DNA of 64,000 bases from NCBI GenBank assembly GCA_963822575.1, contig CAWGHZ010000003.1:310001-374000 (forward strand), written 5' to 3'. This document shows positions 7,985-15,701 of this stretch, in pieces. Position numbers and translations under genes: made by a program. Each line of letters opens with the position of its first letter. Within the stretch, counting starts at the first letter, position 1. This DNA comes from CAWGHZ01 sp963822575. Lineage in GTDB: Bacteria > Pseudomonadota > Alphaproteobacteria > MPNO01 > DASWLB01. The notes under the pieces are model-generated. The model saw only the letters and a list, made by a program, of their open reading frames with translations. It was not told the DNA's origin and did not search any database.

Positions 7985-9145
7985 ATGGCGACGACCCCCG
8001 ACCCGATGGCGCTGGTGCGCGAATCCGTGGCGCGGCTTTGCGCCCGCTTTCCCGGCGAATACTGGCGCCAGCTCGATCGCGAGCGCGCCTACCCGACCGA
8101 ATTCGTGCAGGCCATGACCGATGCCGGGTTCCTCTCGGTGCTGATTCCCGAGCGCTATGGCGGGGGCGGCGGCGACATCGCGCTGGCCGGCGCCATCCTG
8201 GAGGAGGTGCACCGGTCGGGCGGCAACGGCGCGGCCTGCCACGCGCAGATGTACGTGATGGGCACGCTGCTGCGCCACGGGTCCGACGCGCAGAAGGACC
8301 GGTACCTTCCCGCCATTGCCTCGGGCGCGCTGCGCCTGCAGGCGTTCGGCGTGACCGAGCCCTCGAGCGGCACCGACACGCTCGGCCTCAAGACCACCGC
8401 CGTGCGCGATGGCGACCATTACGTCGTCTCGGGCCAGAAGGTGTTCACCTCGCGCGCCGAGCATTCCGACCTGATGGTGCTGCTCGCCCGGACCGCGCCC
8501 GCGGGCGAGGGCAAAGCGCGTACCGCCGGCCTCTCCGTCTTCCTGGTCGATTTGCGTGAGGCGCGCGGCCACGGCCTCGAGATCCGGACGCTGCGTACCA
8601 TGATCAACCACGCGACGACCGAGATCTTCATGGACGGTCTGCGCGTGCCGGCCGGGAACCTGGTCGGCGAGGAAGGGCGAGGCTTCCGCTACGTGCTCGA
8701 CGGCATGAACGCCGAGCGCATCCTGATCGCGTCCGAATGCCTGGGCGACGCGCGCTGGTTCATCTCCCGCGCTGCCGACTACGCCAAGGAGCGCGTGGTG
8801 TTCGGCGCACCGATCGGGCGCAACCAAGGCGTGCAGTTCCCGATTGCCGAGGCCTACGCGAAGACCGAGGCGGCGGCGCTGATGGTCGCAAAGGCCGCGT
8901 CGCTGTTCGACGCGGGCGAAAGCTGCGGCGCCGAGGCGAACATGGCGAAACTCCTGGCGTCGGAGGCGTCGTGGCAGGCGGGCGACACGTGCCTGCAGAC
9001 CTTCGGCGGGTTCGGCTTCGCCGAGGAGTACGATGTCGAGCGCAAGTTCCGCGAGACGCGGCTCTACCGCACGGCGCCGATCTCGACCAACCTGATCCTC
9101 GCCTACATCGCCGAGCATGTGCTCGGCCTGCCGCGATCCTACTGA
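7985..9145 (+). CDS. Acyl-CoA dehydrogenase family protein
   Basis: This FAD enzyme of 386 residues would introduce a 2,3-double bond into an acyl-CoA. It shows the three-domain ACAD layout: an N-terminal helical domain, a middle beta domain with FGVTEPSSGTDT, and a C-terminal helical domain with TFGGFGFAEEYDVERKFRE. The start at 7985 follows the PhyH gene by 56 bases. Substrate chain length cannot be judged, and no electron-transfer flavoprotein gene is nearby. Its stop codon marks the left edge of the AT-rich insert, since base composition changes sharply after 9145. Confidence 0.93.
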   Translation: MATTPDPMALVRESVARLCARFPGEYWRQLDRERAYPTEFVQAMTDAGFLSVLIPERYGGGGGDIALAGAILEEVHRSGGNGAACHAQMYVMGTLLRHGSDAQKDRYLPAIASGALRLQAFGVTEPSSGTDTLGLKTTAVRDGDHYVVSGQKVFTSRAEHSDLMVLLARTAPAGEGKARTAGLSVFLVDLREARGHGLEIRTLRTMINHATTEIFMDGLRVPAGNLVGEEGRGFRYVLDGMNAERILIASECLGDARWFISRAADYAKERVVFGAPIGRNQGVQFPIAEAYAKTEAAALMVAKAASLFDAGESCGAEANMAKLLASEASWQAGDTCLQTFGGFGFAEEYDVERKFRETRLYRTAPISTNLILAYIAEHVLGLPRSY

Positions 9146-9157
9146 CGGAAGTCGATT

Positions 9158-9186
9158 TTGACTATTTGACCTTCGCCATCTATGTC
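9158..9186 (+). promoter_or_regulatory. Possible promoter of the AT-rich two-gene insert
   Basis: TTGACT (9158-9163) and TATGTC (9181-9186) are separated by 17 bases within an AT-rich lead-in immediately after the acyl-CoA dehydrogenase stop. The following gene starts at 9211 behind an AGGA Shine-Dalgarno at 9201-9204. The -35 is near consensus and the -10 only half matches. A private promoter would fit an acquired cassette. Confidence 0.3.
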
Positions 9187-9210
9187 AAATCAAAAGAGAC
9201 AGGATACCAC

Positions 9211-9729
9211 ATGCCAAATTTGATTAATTTCCGTATCAATCGCGAAAAAGAGAAAAAACGAATTTTCATTGATACTGTTGTGCGAGATTTGGTATTTCCG
9301 CCCTCAGGGGAACAGCCAGACAAGATCACAAACCTAAAGCCATCAGAAGAGTATAAAGTGCATAAAGAATTATACCATATATTAGGCGTCTTGGATTCTA
9401 AGACCTCTGCGTTATTGAGATTCAATGCTCTAGAAATGGTAATTTTCATATTTGCATTAAGTTCAGGTAAAGACTTTGCACCGAGCCATCTTGAGGTTGA
9501 CACATTTATTTCTGGAATCTTACTTGTTTTGCTGTCAATGCTCCTTTGTTTGAGCGTTGTCCGTATCGCGTGGCCTTTTTTGGGCCTTAACACAACTTTA
9601 TCCAATGATGCTTTGGAAGTAGCCAAGGTAGTTGATAGTCGGACGAAGCGTTATCAGGGAGCGTGGCTGGCGTCCTTCGTGGGAATTGTTCCCTTAGGGC
9701 TTTTACTATGGCTCAAATTCGTAACATGA
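9211..9729 (+). CDS. AT-rich multi-pass membrane protein, putative effector-like
   Basis: A 172-residue protein with a charged, Lys-rich soluble N-terminus (about residues 1-65) and three hydrophobic helices, near residues 71-90, 98-122 and 150-170. The phrase LDSKTSALLRFNALEM just before the first helix resembles, by eye, the entry to the membrane region of SLATT and PycTM-type proteins. Those act as nucleotide-responsive membrane effectors in antiphage systems; this is a resemblance, not a demonstrated match. Base composition is far more AT-rich than all neighbours and codon use differs, indicating recent transfer. It ends 9 bases before a cytidine-deaminase-like gene, so the two form one operon. 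No exact function can be assigned. Confidence 0.7.
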   Translation: MPNLINFRINREKEKKRIFIDTVVRDLVFPPSGEQPDKITNLKPSEEYKVHKELYHILGVLDSKTSALLRFNALEMVIFIFALSSGKDFAPSHLEVDTFISGILLVLLSMLLCLSVVRIAWPFLGLNTTLSNDALEVAKVVDSRTKRYQGAWLASFVGIVPLGLLLWLKFVT

Positions 9730-9738
9730 GGGAAGCTC

Positions 9739-10257
9739 ATGACCAAAGACACAACTGCAGAGACAATTCAGGTTCAGGGATTGTCAGCAAAAGATCAAGA
9801 ACTCGTAATGAGTGCTAGGCAAATGCAAAATTCCGCATATGCTCCGTATTCTGGGTTCCACGTCGGTGCAGCTGTGCGATCCGTTACGGGCAAAATTTAC
9901 GTCGGCGCAAACCTTGAGAATGCCGCGTATGCCGTCACTACATGTGCGGAAGTCGCCGCATTATCTGCTGCCAATAGCGCGAATGATCGAGAGATTGAGG
10001 CTATCGCGATCGCAGGTCGTCTTGCGAGCAGCGGTGAACCCCTCGCGGACCAATACACGATGCCCTGCGGACGCTGCCGCCAAATCATTTTTGAGCTCGC
10101 CCAACTTGCTAACATTGATGTGAAGGTGCTCGCCGTGGCTCAGGACGGCAACTCGGTGCTTGTCACGACCATTGACGCGCTGCTGCCATTTGCGTTCGGC
10201 CCGGCCGATCTGGGGATTGTGCCTACGCCTAGGCGAAGGTCCGCCGCTGCACGCTGA
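9739..10257 (+). CDS. Cytidine deaminase-like protein
   Basis: A 172-residue zinc-dependent deaminase-fold protein. The first catalytic motif is TCAEVAAL, giving Cys as zinc ligand and Glu as proton shuttle, and the second is PCGRCRQ with the two other zinc cysteines. SGFHVGAAV is the usual cytidine deaminase substrate region. The normal Arg after CAE is Val here, and the protein is about 40 residues longer than housekeeping Cdd. It starts behind a GAGGGAAG ribosome-binding site, 9 bases after the membrane-protein gene. GC content is lower than the genome but higher than its partner. A salvage role (cytidine to uridine) is possible, but linkage to a small membrane protein in an insert suggests a specialised role. 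Confidence 0.85.
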   Translation: MTKDTTAETIQVQGLSAKDQELVMSARQMQNSAYAPYSGFHVGAAVRSVTGKIYVGANLENAAYAVTTCAEVAALSAANSANDREIEAIAIAGRLASSGEPLADQYTMPCGRCRQIIFELAQLANIDVKVLAVAQDGNSVLVTTIDALLPFAFGPADLGIVPTPRRRSAAAR

Positions 10258-10354
10258 AGGAGGCAACGACAATGCCGCCGACCCTGGACCAGGACCAGGA
10301 CCCGTTGGAATAGCCAGCTACGAAAGACTCCGACCCTTTCACGCGCCGCCGGGC

Positions 10355-11158
10355 CTAGTTTCCCCCGATGGGATGCCAGCGGCAGGCGCCGACGCCGCCG
10401 TCAACCAGAATGTCGGCCCCGTTGATGTAGGACGCGCCCGCGGACGCGAGGAACACCGCGACGCTGGCGATCTCCTCGCACTCGCCGGCGCGGCCCATCG
10501 GCACGTTCGAGACGAGCCCCTCGCCGATCGCGGTCTGACGCGGATCCTCGCCCGACCAGAAGCGGTGCGTGGCGGGCGACTTGACGATGCCCGGGCTGAT
10601 CGAATTGGCCCGGATGTTGAACGGCGCACCCTCGGCCGCGAGCATGCGGGTGAGCCCCATCACCCCCGCCTTGGTCGCGCCGTGCGCCGAGGTGCGCAGC
10701 GGCAGGAACTCGATATGGCCCGAGATCGAGGCGGTGTTGAGGATCAGCCCGCCGCCGCGCGCGACGAGGTAGGGCCAGACGGCGAGCGTCGTGACGAACG
10801 GCATGGTGAGCTCGTAGCGGATCGTCTCGTTCCACGCCTCGACGGTCGACTGGCCGAACGGGCCGAGAGCGCGCAGCGAACCCGCGTTGTTGTAGAGCAC
10901 ATCGATGCCGCCGAACGTGGCGACCGCCTCCTTCGCCCATTTTTCGGCGTTGGCGAACTCCGAAAGGTCCAACGGCTGCATCGAGCGCATCGCCCCGCCG
11001 GCTTCGGTGACGAGGCGCACCGTCTCGTCGGCTTCCTTTTCCTTCACGTCGCAGCCGAAGACCAGCGCGCCCTCGCGCGCGAAGGCAAGCGCGGCGGCGC
11101 GCCCCTGCCCGCCCGCAGTGCCCGAGATCAGCACGACCTTGTCCTTGAGCCCGTCCAT
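10355..11158 (-). CDS. SDR family oxidoreductase with His in place of the catalytic Tyr
   Basis: A 267-residue short-chain dehydrogenase/reductase. The cofactor loop is SGTAGGQG (12-19) and the NNAG motif is at 90-93. Ser144 is the active-site serine and Lys163 the active-site lysine. The residue four before that lysine, normally Tyr, is His159 (SAHGATKAG). This was checked in the DNA and is not a frameshift. Activity may be altered or the family may use His. It is the last gene of a minus-strand operon after ligB, with 34 bases between them, so it probably acts on a product of the ring-cleavage pathway or on the diol before cleavage. Confidence 0.9.
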   Translation of the reverse strand: MDGLKDKVVLISGTAGGQGRAAALAFAREGALVFGCDVKEKEADETVRLVTEAGGAMRSMQPLDLSEFANAEKWAKEAVATFGGIDVLYNNAGSLRALGPFGQSTVEAWNETIRYELTMPFVTTLAVWPYLVARGGGLILNTASISGHIEFLPLRTSAHGATKAGVMGLTRMLAAEGAPFNIRANSISPGIVKSPATHRFWSGEDPRQTAIGEGLVSNVPMGRAGECEEIASVAVFLASAGASYINGADILVDGGVGACRWHPIGGN

Positions 11159-11192
11159 CGTTCCCTCCCGGAATGGTTCCGCGAAGGATAGC

Positions 11193-12026
11193 CTACGGCT
11201 CGAAGGTGATCAGCCCCATCCCGGTCGTCATCGGCGCGTAGTAGCCCCGGTGGATGCGCCGCGCGGCGGGGCCCAGGGCGCCGCGCATCACCAGCCACAT
11301 GATCAGCTCGACCGCCTCGGCGCCCGCCTGTTCCATCAGCTGGTGGTGGGTGATCTCGCAGAGCGACCCCGGGTCGCGCTCCAGCCGGTCGAGGAAGTCG
11401 CGGTCGAACGCCTCGTTCATGTAGCCGAAGCGCGGCCCGTTGAGCTGGTGCGACATGCCGCCGGTGCCGACGATCACCACCTTGAGGTCCGTCGGATAGG
11501 CCGCGATGGCGCGCGCGATCGCTTCGCCCAGCCGCCAGCAGCGCCGCGCCGTCGGCAGCGGGTGCTGCACCACGTTGACCTCGAGCGGCACCGCCGCGAC
11601 CGGCCAGTCGGGCGCGTTGGGGAAGCAGAGGTTCATCGGAACCAGGAAGCCGTGCTCCAGCCCCATCTCCTGGCAGACGGTGATGTCGAACTCGTCGTAG
11701 ACGAGGGATTCGCAGAGGTGCCAGGAGAATGCGGCGTCGCCCCTGAGATCGGGCAGCGGGCGGCGGCCGAACCCTTCGTCGGCGACGAAGTAGCTGTCGG
11801 CGGCGCCGATGGCGAAGGTGGGGTACTTGTCGAAGAAGAAGTCGGCGCCGTGGTCGTTGTAGACGATGATCGCGACGTCGGGCGCGAGGCGGTCGAGCCA
11901 GTCGCGCACCGGCACGAACATGTCGTCGAGCGGTGCCCATTCCGGCGCGCGCATCCGCTTGCGGTCGTAGGCGACACCAACCGACGGAACGTGCGAGGTG
12001 CCGATGCCGCCGACGAGCCGTGCCAT
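11193..12026 (-). CDS. ligB: Protocatechuate 4,5-dioxygenase beta subunit (LigB-type class III extradiol dioxygenase)
   Basis: The catalytic subunit of a type II extradiol ring-cleavage dioxygenase. Residues equivalent to the iron ligands of LigB are His12 (GTSH), His59 (NDHGADFF) and Glu240 (EAVELIMW). The catalytic base is His193 (GGMSHQL). The 277-residue length is near that of LigB. Its start overlaps the ligA stop by one base (TGATG), so alpha and beta are translationally coupled, as expected for an alpha2beta2 enzyme. The true substrate may be protocatechuate, gallate or another catechol. No ligC or ligI pathway genes are adjacent, so the route beyond ring opening is not visible here. 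Confidence 0.92.
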   Translation of the reverse strand: MARLVGGIGTSHVPSVGVAYDRKRMRAPEWAPLDDMFVPVRDWLDRLAPDVAIIVYNDHGADFFFDKYPTFAIGAADSYFVADEGFGRRPLPDLRGDAAFSWHLCESLVYDEFDITVCQEMGLEHGFLVPMNLCFPNAPDWPVAAVPLEVNVVQHPLPTARRCWRLGEAIARAIAAYPTDLKVVIVGTGGMSHQLNGPRFGYMNEAFDRDFLDRLERDPGSLCEITHHQLMEQAGAEAVELIMWLVMRGALGPAARRIHRGYYAPMTTGMGLITFEP

Positions 12027-12385
12027 CAGGTGGCGCCGCCGACGTTACGCGTCGCCAGGAACCGGTCGAGCGTCTCGCCGCGCTGCTGCGCCCCGATCTC
12101 GTAGAGCCCGATCCCCGTGGCCGCGCCCAGCTTCAGCAGCATGTAGATGTTCGCTCCGGCCTTGATCATGCCGAGGAAGTCGCGCGCGCGCACCAGCGCC
12201 TGCTCCTCCGCGGTGAGGCTGAAGCGCGCCATGTACGCCGCCTCGTCCGCCTTGAAGGCGCCACGCGCCTCGTCGGTCGTAAGCGAGATGCACAGCTTGT
12301 TGAGCCGATAACCGCGGCGCGACAGCGCCCCGTCGAACACGTAGGTGTCGGGAATGGGATGGGCGCGGTTGCGCTGGTCGGCCAT
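12026..12385 (-). CDS. ligA: Protocatechuate 4,5-dioxygenase alpha subunit (LigA-type)
   Basis: The small helical subunit that caps the active site of LigB. The 119-residue protein shows the family phrases DTYVFDGALSRRGYRLNKLC near the start, and RDFLGMIKAGANIYMLLKLG in the second half. It has no catalytic residues of its own. Its stop shares one base with the ligB start. Upstream, the siderophore-interacting protein gene ends 7 bases before its start, so the three genes form a tight operon on the minus strand. Confidence 0.93.
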   Translation of the reverse strand: MADQRNRAHPIPDTYVFDGALSRRGYRLNKLCISLTTDEARGAFKADEAAYMARFSLTAEEQALVRARDFLGMIKAGANIYMLLKLGAATGIGLYEIGAQQRGETLDRFLATRNVGGAT

Positions 12386-12392
12386 CGGCGGT

Positions 12393-13211
12393 TCAGTCGT
12401 TGCCGTAATCGTGATCGGGATAGTTGGTCTCGCCCAGCTTCCAGTAGCCGCGTGTGTGCACGTGGTCGAGCGCGACGCCTTTCTCCTTGAGGAGGTAGGT
12501 GCGGATGCGGCGCATCGCGGCGGCCTCGCACGCGATCCACCAATAGCTGCCGGCGGGCGCGTCGAGGTCGCGCACTGCCCGTTCCAGCAGCAGGCCAGGC
12601 TGGACGCGCTTTGCGTCCACGATGCGATGCAGCCAGATCGGGCTCGCCGCGGCGGTCGGGCTCAGCGGCCGCTCCTCCGCCGCGTCCTCGATCTCGCAGA
12701 AGACGGTCGCGCCCGCCCCGGCCGGCAGCGCTTCGAGAATCGTGCCGGCGGCCGGCATGGCGGTATCGTCGGCGACGACGACGACGTGGCGCAGATCCTC
12801 CGGAATGTCCCAGCCGCCGCCTGGCCCGGCGATGTGCAGCGGATCACCTGGCTTGGCCTTGGTCACCCATTCGGCGGCGATGCCGTCCCCGTGCAGGACG
12901 AATTCGCAGTCGAGGGTGCCGGATTTGGGATCGAAGCGCAGCGGCGTATAGGTGCGCGACGGCGGGCGTGGGGCCCCGGGCGGCATGGCGTCGCGCGCCA
13001 CGACCGGCTCGCCGGGCGGGGCGAAGACGAGCTTCATGTGCGCGCCGGGTCGCGGCGAGGTGAATTCGGCTAGCTCCTCGCCGGCGAAGGTCACTCCGAT
13101 CACGCGCGGCGTGATTTGCGCGATGCTGCGCACAGTCACGGAGCGGGGCGGCGGGCGCTGGCGCCGCGGCGGGGCGGCCGGGGCCGCGGTGTCTCGTGCC
13201 GAGTTGGCCAT
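12393..13211 (-). CDS. Siderophore-interacting (SIP/ViuB family) flavin reductase
   Basis: Proteins of this family bind FAD and reduce ferric siderophores with NAD(P)H in the cytoplasm. The 272-residue protein has the FAD-binding motif SRTYTPLRF near residue 85, an NAD(P)-binding half, and the C-terminal signature GYWKLGETNYPDHDYG. The N-terminal 25 residues are Ala-, Pro- and Arg-rich and probably disordered. It is the first gene of the operon with ligA, ligB and the SDR. Catechol-type siderophores and catechol substrates could link it to the extradiol dioxygenase, or it may serve as reductase for the iron enzyme; both are inference. Confidence 0.9.
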   Translation of the reverse strand: MANSARDTAAPAAPPRRQRPPPRSVTVRSIAQITPRVIGVTFAGEELAEFTSPRPGAHMKLVFAPPGEPVVARDAMPPGAPRPPSRTYTPLRFDPKSGTLDCEFVLHGDGIAAEWVTKAKPGDPLHIAGPGGGWDIPEDLRHVVVVADDTAMPAAGTILEALPAGAGATVFCEIEDAAEERPLSPTAAASPIWLHRIVDAKRVQPGLLLERAVRDLDAPAGSYWWIACEAAAMRRIRTYLLKEKGVALDHVHTRGYWKLGETNYPDHDYGND

Positions 13212-13390
13212 GTTACGTGCTCCGGATGGTTGCGGGCGCCGTGGCGGAGTCCTGATCTAGCGCCTCGCGGGCCGGTTTTCCAGCATTTCGGGACGCATGG
13301 TTGACCCGGCCGGCTGCGCGGCCTAGCGTCGAAACGGCAGTTGGGCCGCGGCGTTGGGCCGGAAAACGGCAAACGGAGCGGAGGTAACCG

Positions 13391-14035
13391 ATGAAGCGAT
13401 TTGCGGCGATCGTGGCGGTGCTGGCGTTTTGGAGCCAAGTGGCCGCGGGCGCCCCGCACAAGGCCGCGCCGCCCCTTCCCGCGCTCGACAAGGCCGCCGC
13501 GCCCGACGAGGCCGCCGCGCCCAAAACCGGCTCCCTCTACAACAAGCCCGTCTACAACGCCGCGACAGGGAGCTACTTCGAGCTTTTCTTTCCGGACAAG
13601 GCCGTCGCCAAGTCGATGGACACGGCGCGCAGCTTCACCTGGACGGAAGCGACAGAAATCGCCCGCGGCCAGTTCTACAAGGGCACCCGCGGCCGGCTTG
13701 CCTTGGTCGAGAACCGGCAAACCAACGATTTCCTGATCGAAACCTTCCGGCCCAGCCACCCGGCCTGGATCGGGTTGCGCTTTCGCTGCGACGTCCGCGC
13801 GCTGCAATGGGTGACGGGCAAGATCTGGCCCCTGACCAGCTACGCCAACTGGGGGCCGGTGTGGAACGTCGCAGGCTCCAAGCCCTACGATCCGGGCCGC
13901 ATCAATTGCGGCCGGGGCGGCGGCGCGCTGCCGGTCCATTACTGGGGACGGGCCGGCAGCTACAAGTGGAACGCCAACGGCGACCGGCAGCGCTTCAGCC
14001 TGATGTTCGTCGAGTTCCCGACAGGCCGCAAATAG
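13391..14035 (+). CDS. Exported C-type-lectin-fold-like protein
   Basis: A 214-residue protein with a Sec signal peptide (residues 1-20) and an Ala/Pro/Lys-rich linker. The C-terminal domain reads like a C-type lectin fold: FTWTEATEIA, LALVENRQTNDFL, AWIGLRFRCDVRALQWVTG, YANWGP, and a final FVEFP strand. Such domains bind sugars or proteins. The canonical calcium-site motifs EPN/QPD and WND are not evident, so calcium-dependent sugar binding is doubtful. The gene has a strong GGAGCGGAGG ribosome-binding site. It is convergent with the O-ligase gene, ending 2 bases from that gene's stop, and could act at the cell surface. Fold assignment is by pattern only. Confidence 0.72.
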   Translation: MKRFAAIVAVLAFWSQVAAGAPHKAAPPLPALDKAAAPDEAAAPKTGSLYNKPVYNAATGSYFELFFPDKAVAKSMDTARSFTWTEATEIARGQFYKGTRGRLALVENRQTNDFLIETFRPSHPAWIGLRFRCDVRALQWVTGKIWPLTSYANWGPVWNVAGSKPYDPGRINCGRGGGALPVHYWGRAGSYKWNANGDRQRFSLMFVEFPTGRK

Positions 14036-14037
14036 GC

Positions 14038-15453
14038 CTAGCTCGCGCCGCCGCCGCGGATTCTTCGGAACTGCCGCCCGTCGCCCGTGACGCGGGAGTA
14101 ATTCGGGTGGGTGGCATAGGCGGGTTGCGGAAGTGCCCTTCCGCCCCGGTCGTCCGGCGCCGCTGCCGGGGCGAACTGGGCCGTGGGAGCCGGCGCCTTC
14201 GCGAGCTCCCTGTCGACGACCGCGCGGCAGATCACCATGAACGCGATCAGATGCCAGAGGAGGTCGTAGAACTCCATCGACAGGAACGCGCCGCCGACGC
14301 AGTAGCCGACCAGCGCGGTTTGCGTCATCGCCGAGAGATCCCTGACCCACGCCAGATCGGGCCGTCCACGGGTGCGGCGAGCCACGATCCGGCCATAGCG
14401 GAAGGCCAACAAGATGGCCGAGACAAATAGCAGGAGGCCCGGAAAGCCCTGCGTCTGCAGCATTTCGAAATACATGCTGTGGGCAATCAGAAGGCCCTTT
14501 CTGGGAAGGTAGCTCCAGGGCGTCAGCGAATATTTCCAGAGAGCCGGATCGTTAGGGATCTTGAAGCCGCCGCCGAACGGGTGGTCTTTGACGAAGTTGA
14601 TCGCGAAGTACCAGTGGCCGAGCCGCTCCTCGGCCGAATCGTCTTCCTGATAGGTTTCCACCGTGTTCAGACGGTGCGTGTACTTTTGGGGCATCAAATA
14701 GAACGCGCCCACGAACGCGAGGGCCAGCATGGGGGTGAGGGTGAATTTGTGGCGCGACTTCATGGCCATATAGGCCAGCATCGCGACGAGCCCGACGAAG
14801 GCGCCCCGCGAATACGACCCGAACACCGACAGGAAGAAGAACGGATAGCCGCTATAGAGGCCGAGCCGGACGATCCGGCGCGAGGCCTGAAGCTGCATGT
14901 AGCGCAGCAGGGGAATGACCGTCAGGAGCGCGAGAGCGAGGTTGTTGTTCTCGGCGATAACGCTGCCGCTTGGGCCATTGAGCCGCGAATAGCCGCCGTG
15001 GATGATCGTGGTGATCCCGCCACGCACGGCGTAATAGCCGAGCGATGCCACGATGATCCAGACGAGCATCGTCATCCGCTTCCGATCCTGCATGAGGATC
15101 GTGGTGAGGACCGAGAAAGCGAGCACTTTCAACGCCTGCGACCATTCCAGCATCGCCATGTTGGGATTGAGCGAAAACGGAAAGGTGATGCTGATCCAGA
15201 GCGCCATCAGGACCATCACCACGATGATCGCATAGGGCGGCGGCTTTTTCGGTTCTTTCGAGCACAGCCACGCGATGAAGGTCGCCGCTCCGATGATGAA
15301 CGCGAAGGGCAGCCCGTAGGCGAAGCCATAGGCGAGCCGCTGCGGGTACATGTACGATACCCACGAGTAGACGACGACGCCGATCTCGGGCCGCACGAAC
15401 GCGACCGGCACCGCACCGAAAACGATCATCGTGACGAGCAGGCTTCTCAGCAT
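14038..15453 (-). CDS. Putative O-glycosylation ligase, exosortase A-associated (Wzy/WaaL-like)
   Basis: A 471-residue inner-membrane protein with about eleven hydrophobic helices and a disordered C-terminal tail. The N-terminus (VFGAVPVAFVRPEIGVVVYS then SYMYPQRLAYGFAYGLPFA) is characteristic of the O-antigen-ligase-like proteins associated with exosortase A (TIGR03097). These are thought to transfer or polymerise glycans on the outer side of the inner membrane. A large loop between helices contains FGSYSRGAFVG, typical of the Wzy_C domain. No exosortase or other polysaccharide gene is in this window, so it appears to be an orphan. It is convergent with the lectin-like gene. Confidence 0.85.
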   Translation of the reverse strand: MLRSLLVTMIVFGAVPVAFVRPEIGVVVYSWVSYMYPQRLAYGFAYGLPFAFIIGAATFIAWLCSKEPKKPPPYAIIVVMVLMALWISITFPFSLNPNMAMLEWSQALKVLAFSVLTTILMQDRKRMTMLVWIIVASLGYYAVRGGITTIIHGGYSRLNGPSGSVIAENNNLALALLTVIPLLRYMQLQASRRIVRLGLYSGYPFFFLSVFGSYSRGAFVGLVAMLAYMAMKSRHKFTLTPMLALAFVGAFYLMPQKYTHRLNTVETYQEDDSAEERLGHWYFAINFVKDHPFGGGFKIPNDPALWKYSLTPWSYLPRKGLLIAHSMYFEMLQTQGFPGLLLFVSAILLAFRYGRIVARRTRGRPDLAWVRDLSAMTQTALVGYCVGGAFLSMEFYDLLWHLIAFMVICRAVVDRELAKAPAPTAQFAPAAAPDDRGGRALPQPAYATHPNYSRVTGDGRQFRRIRGGGAS

Positions 15454-15456
15454 CGC

Positions 15457-15681
15457 TTAGCGGCTTCGTCCGCGGGCCATGCGGTCGGCGCCGTCGACCG
15501 CGCCCGGCCAGGGCAGGGCCGGTGCGACCCGGCTGCGGACCATATCGTCTGCGGGACGCAAAGTATAGAAGCCTCGCGGCACATGGCCGTTCCCCGCCGC
15601 GGTCGTCCATGCCGCCAGCGGCAGTGTCGCGCGCAGCCCGTTTATGATCCGTGAACGCTTGAAGCGGCGGTTCGGCCTCAT
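15457..15681 (-). CDS. Possible small ORF (74 codons), unsupported by family
   Basis: This 74-residue open frame begins MRPNRRFKRS and is followed by a weakly hydrophobic stretch (NGLRATLPLAAWTTAAG), which could be a basic N-region plus signal-like segment. It fills the 248-base space between the O-ligase gene and the FAH-family gene. I recognise no family, and high-GC DNA gives open frames of this length by chance. The remainder of this stretch holds nothing else I can identify. Confidence 0.2.
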   Translation of the reverse strand: MRPNRRFKRSRIINGLRATLPLAAWTTAAGNGHVPRGFYTLRPADDMVRSRVAPALPWPGAVDGADRMARGRSR

Positions 15682-15701
15682 CCGGCCGGCGCGAGGCGCC
15701 G

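Noticed and set aside
9211..10257. A mobile element boundary around the AT-rich insert
   Set aside because: I looked for terminal repeats, an integrase and a tRNA target at both edges and found none, so transfer is inferred from composition only.
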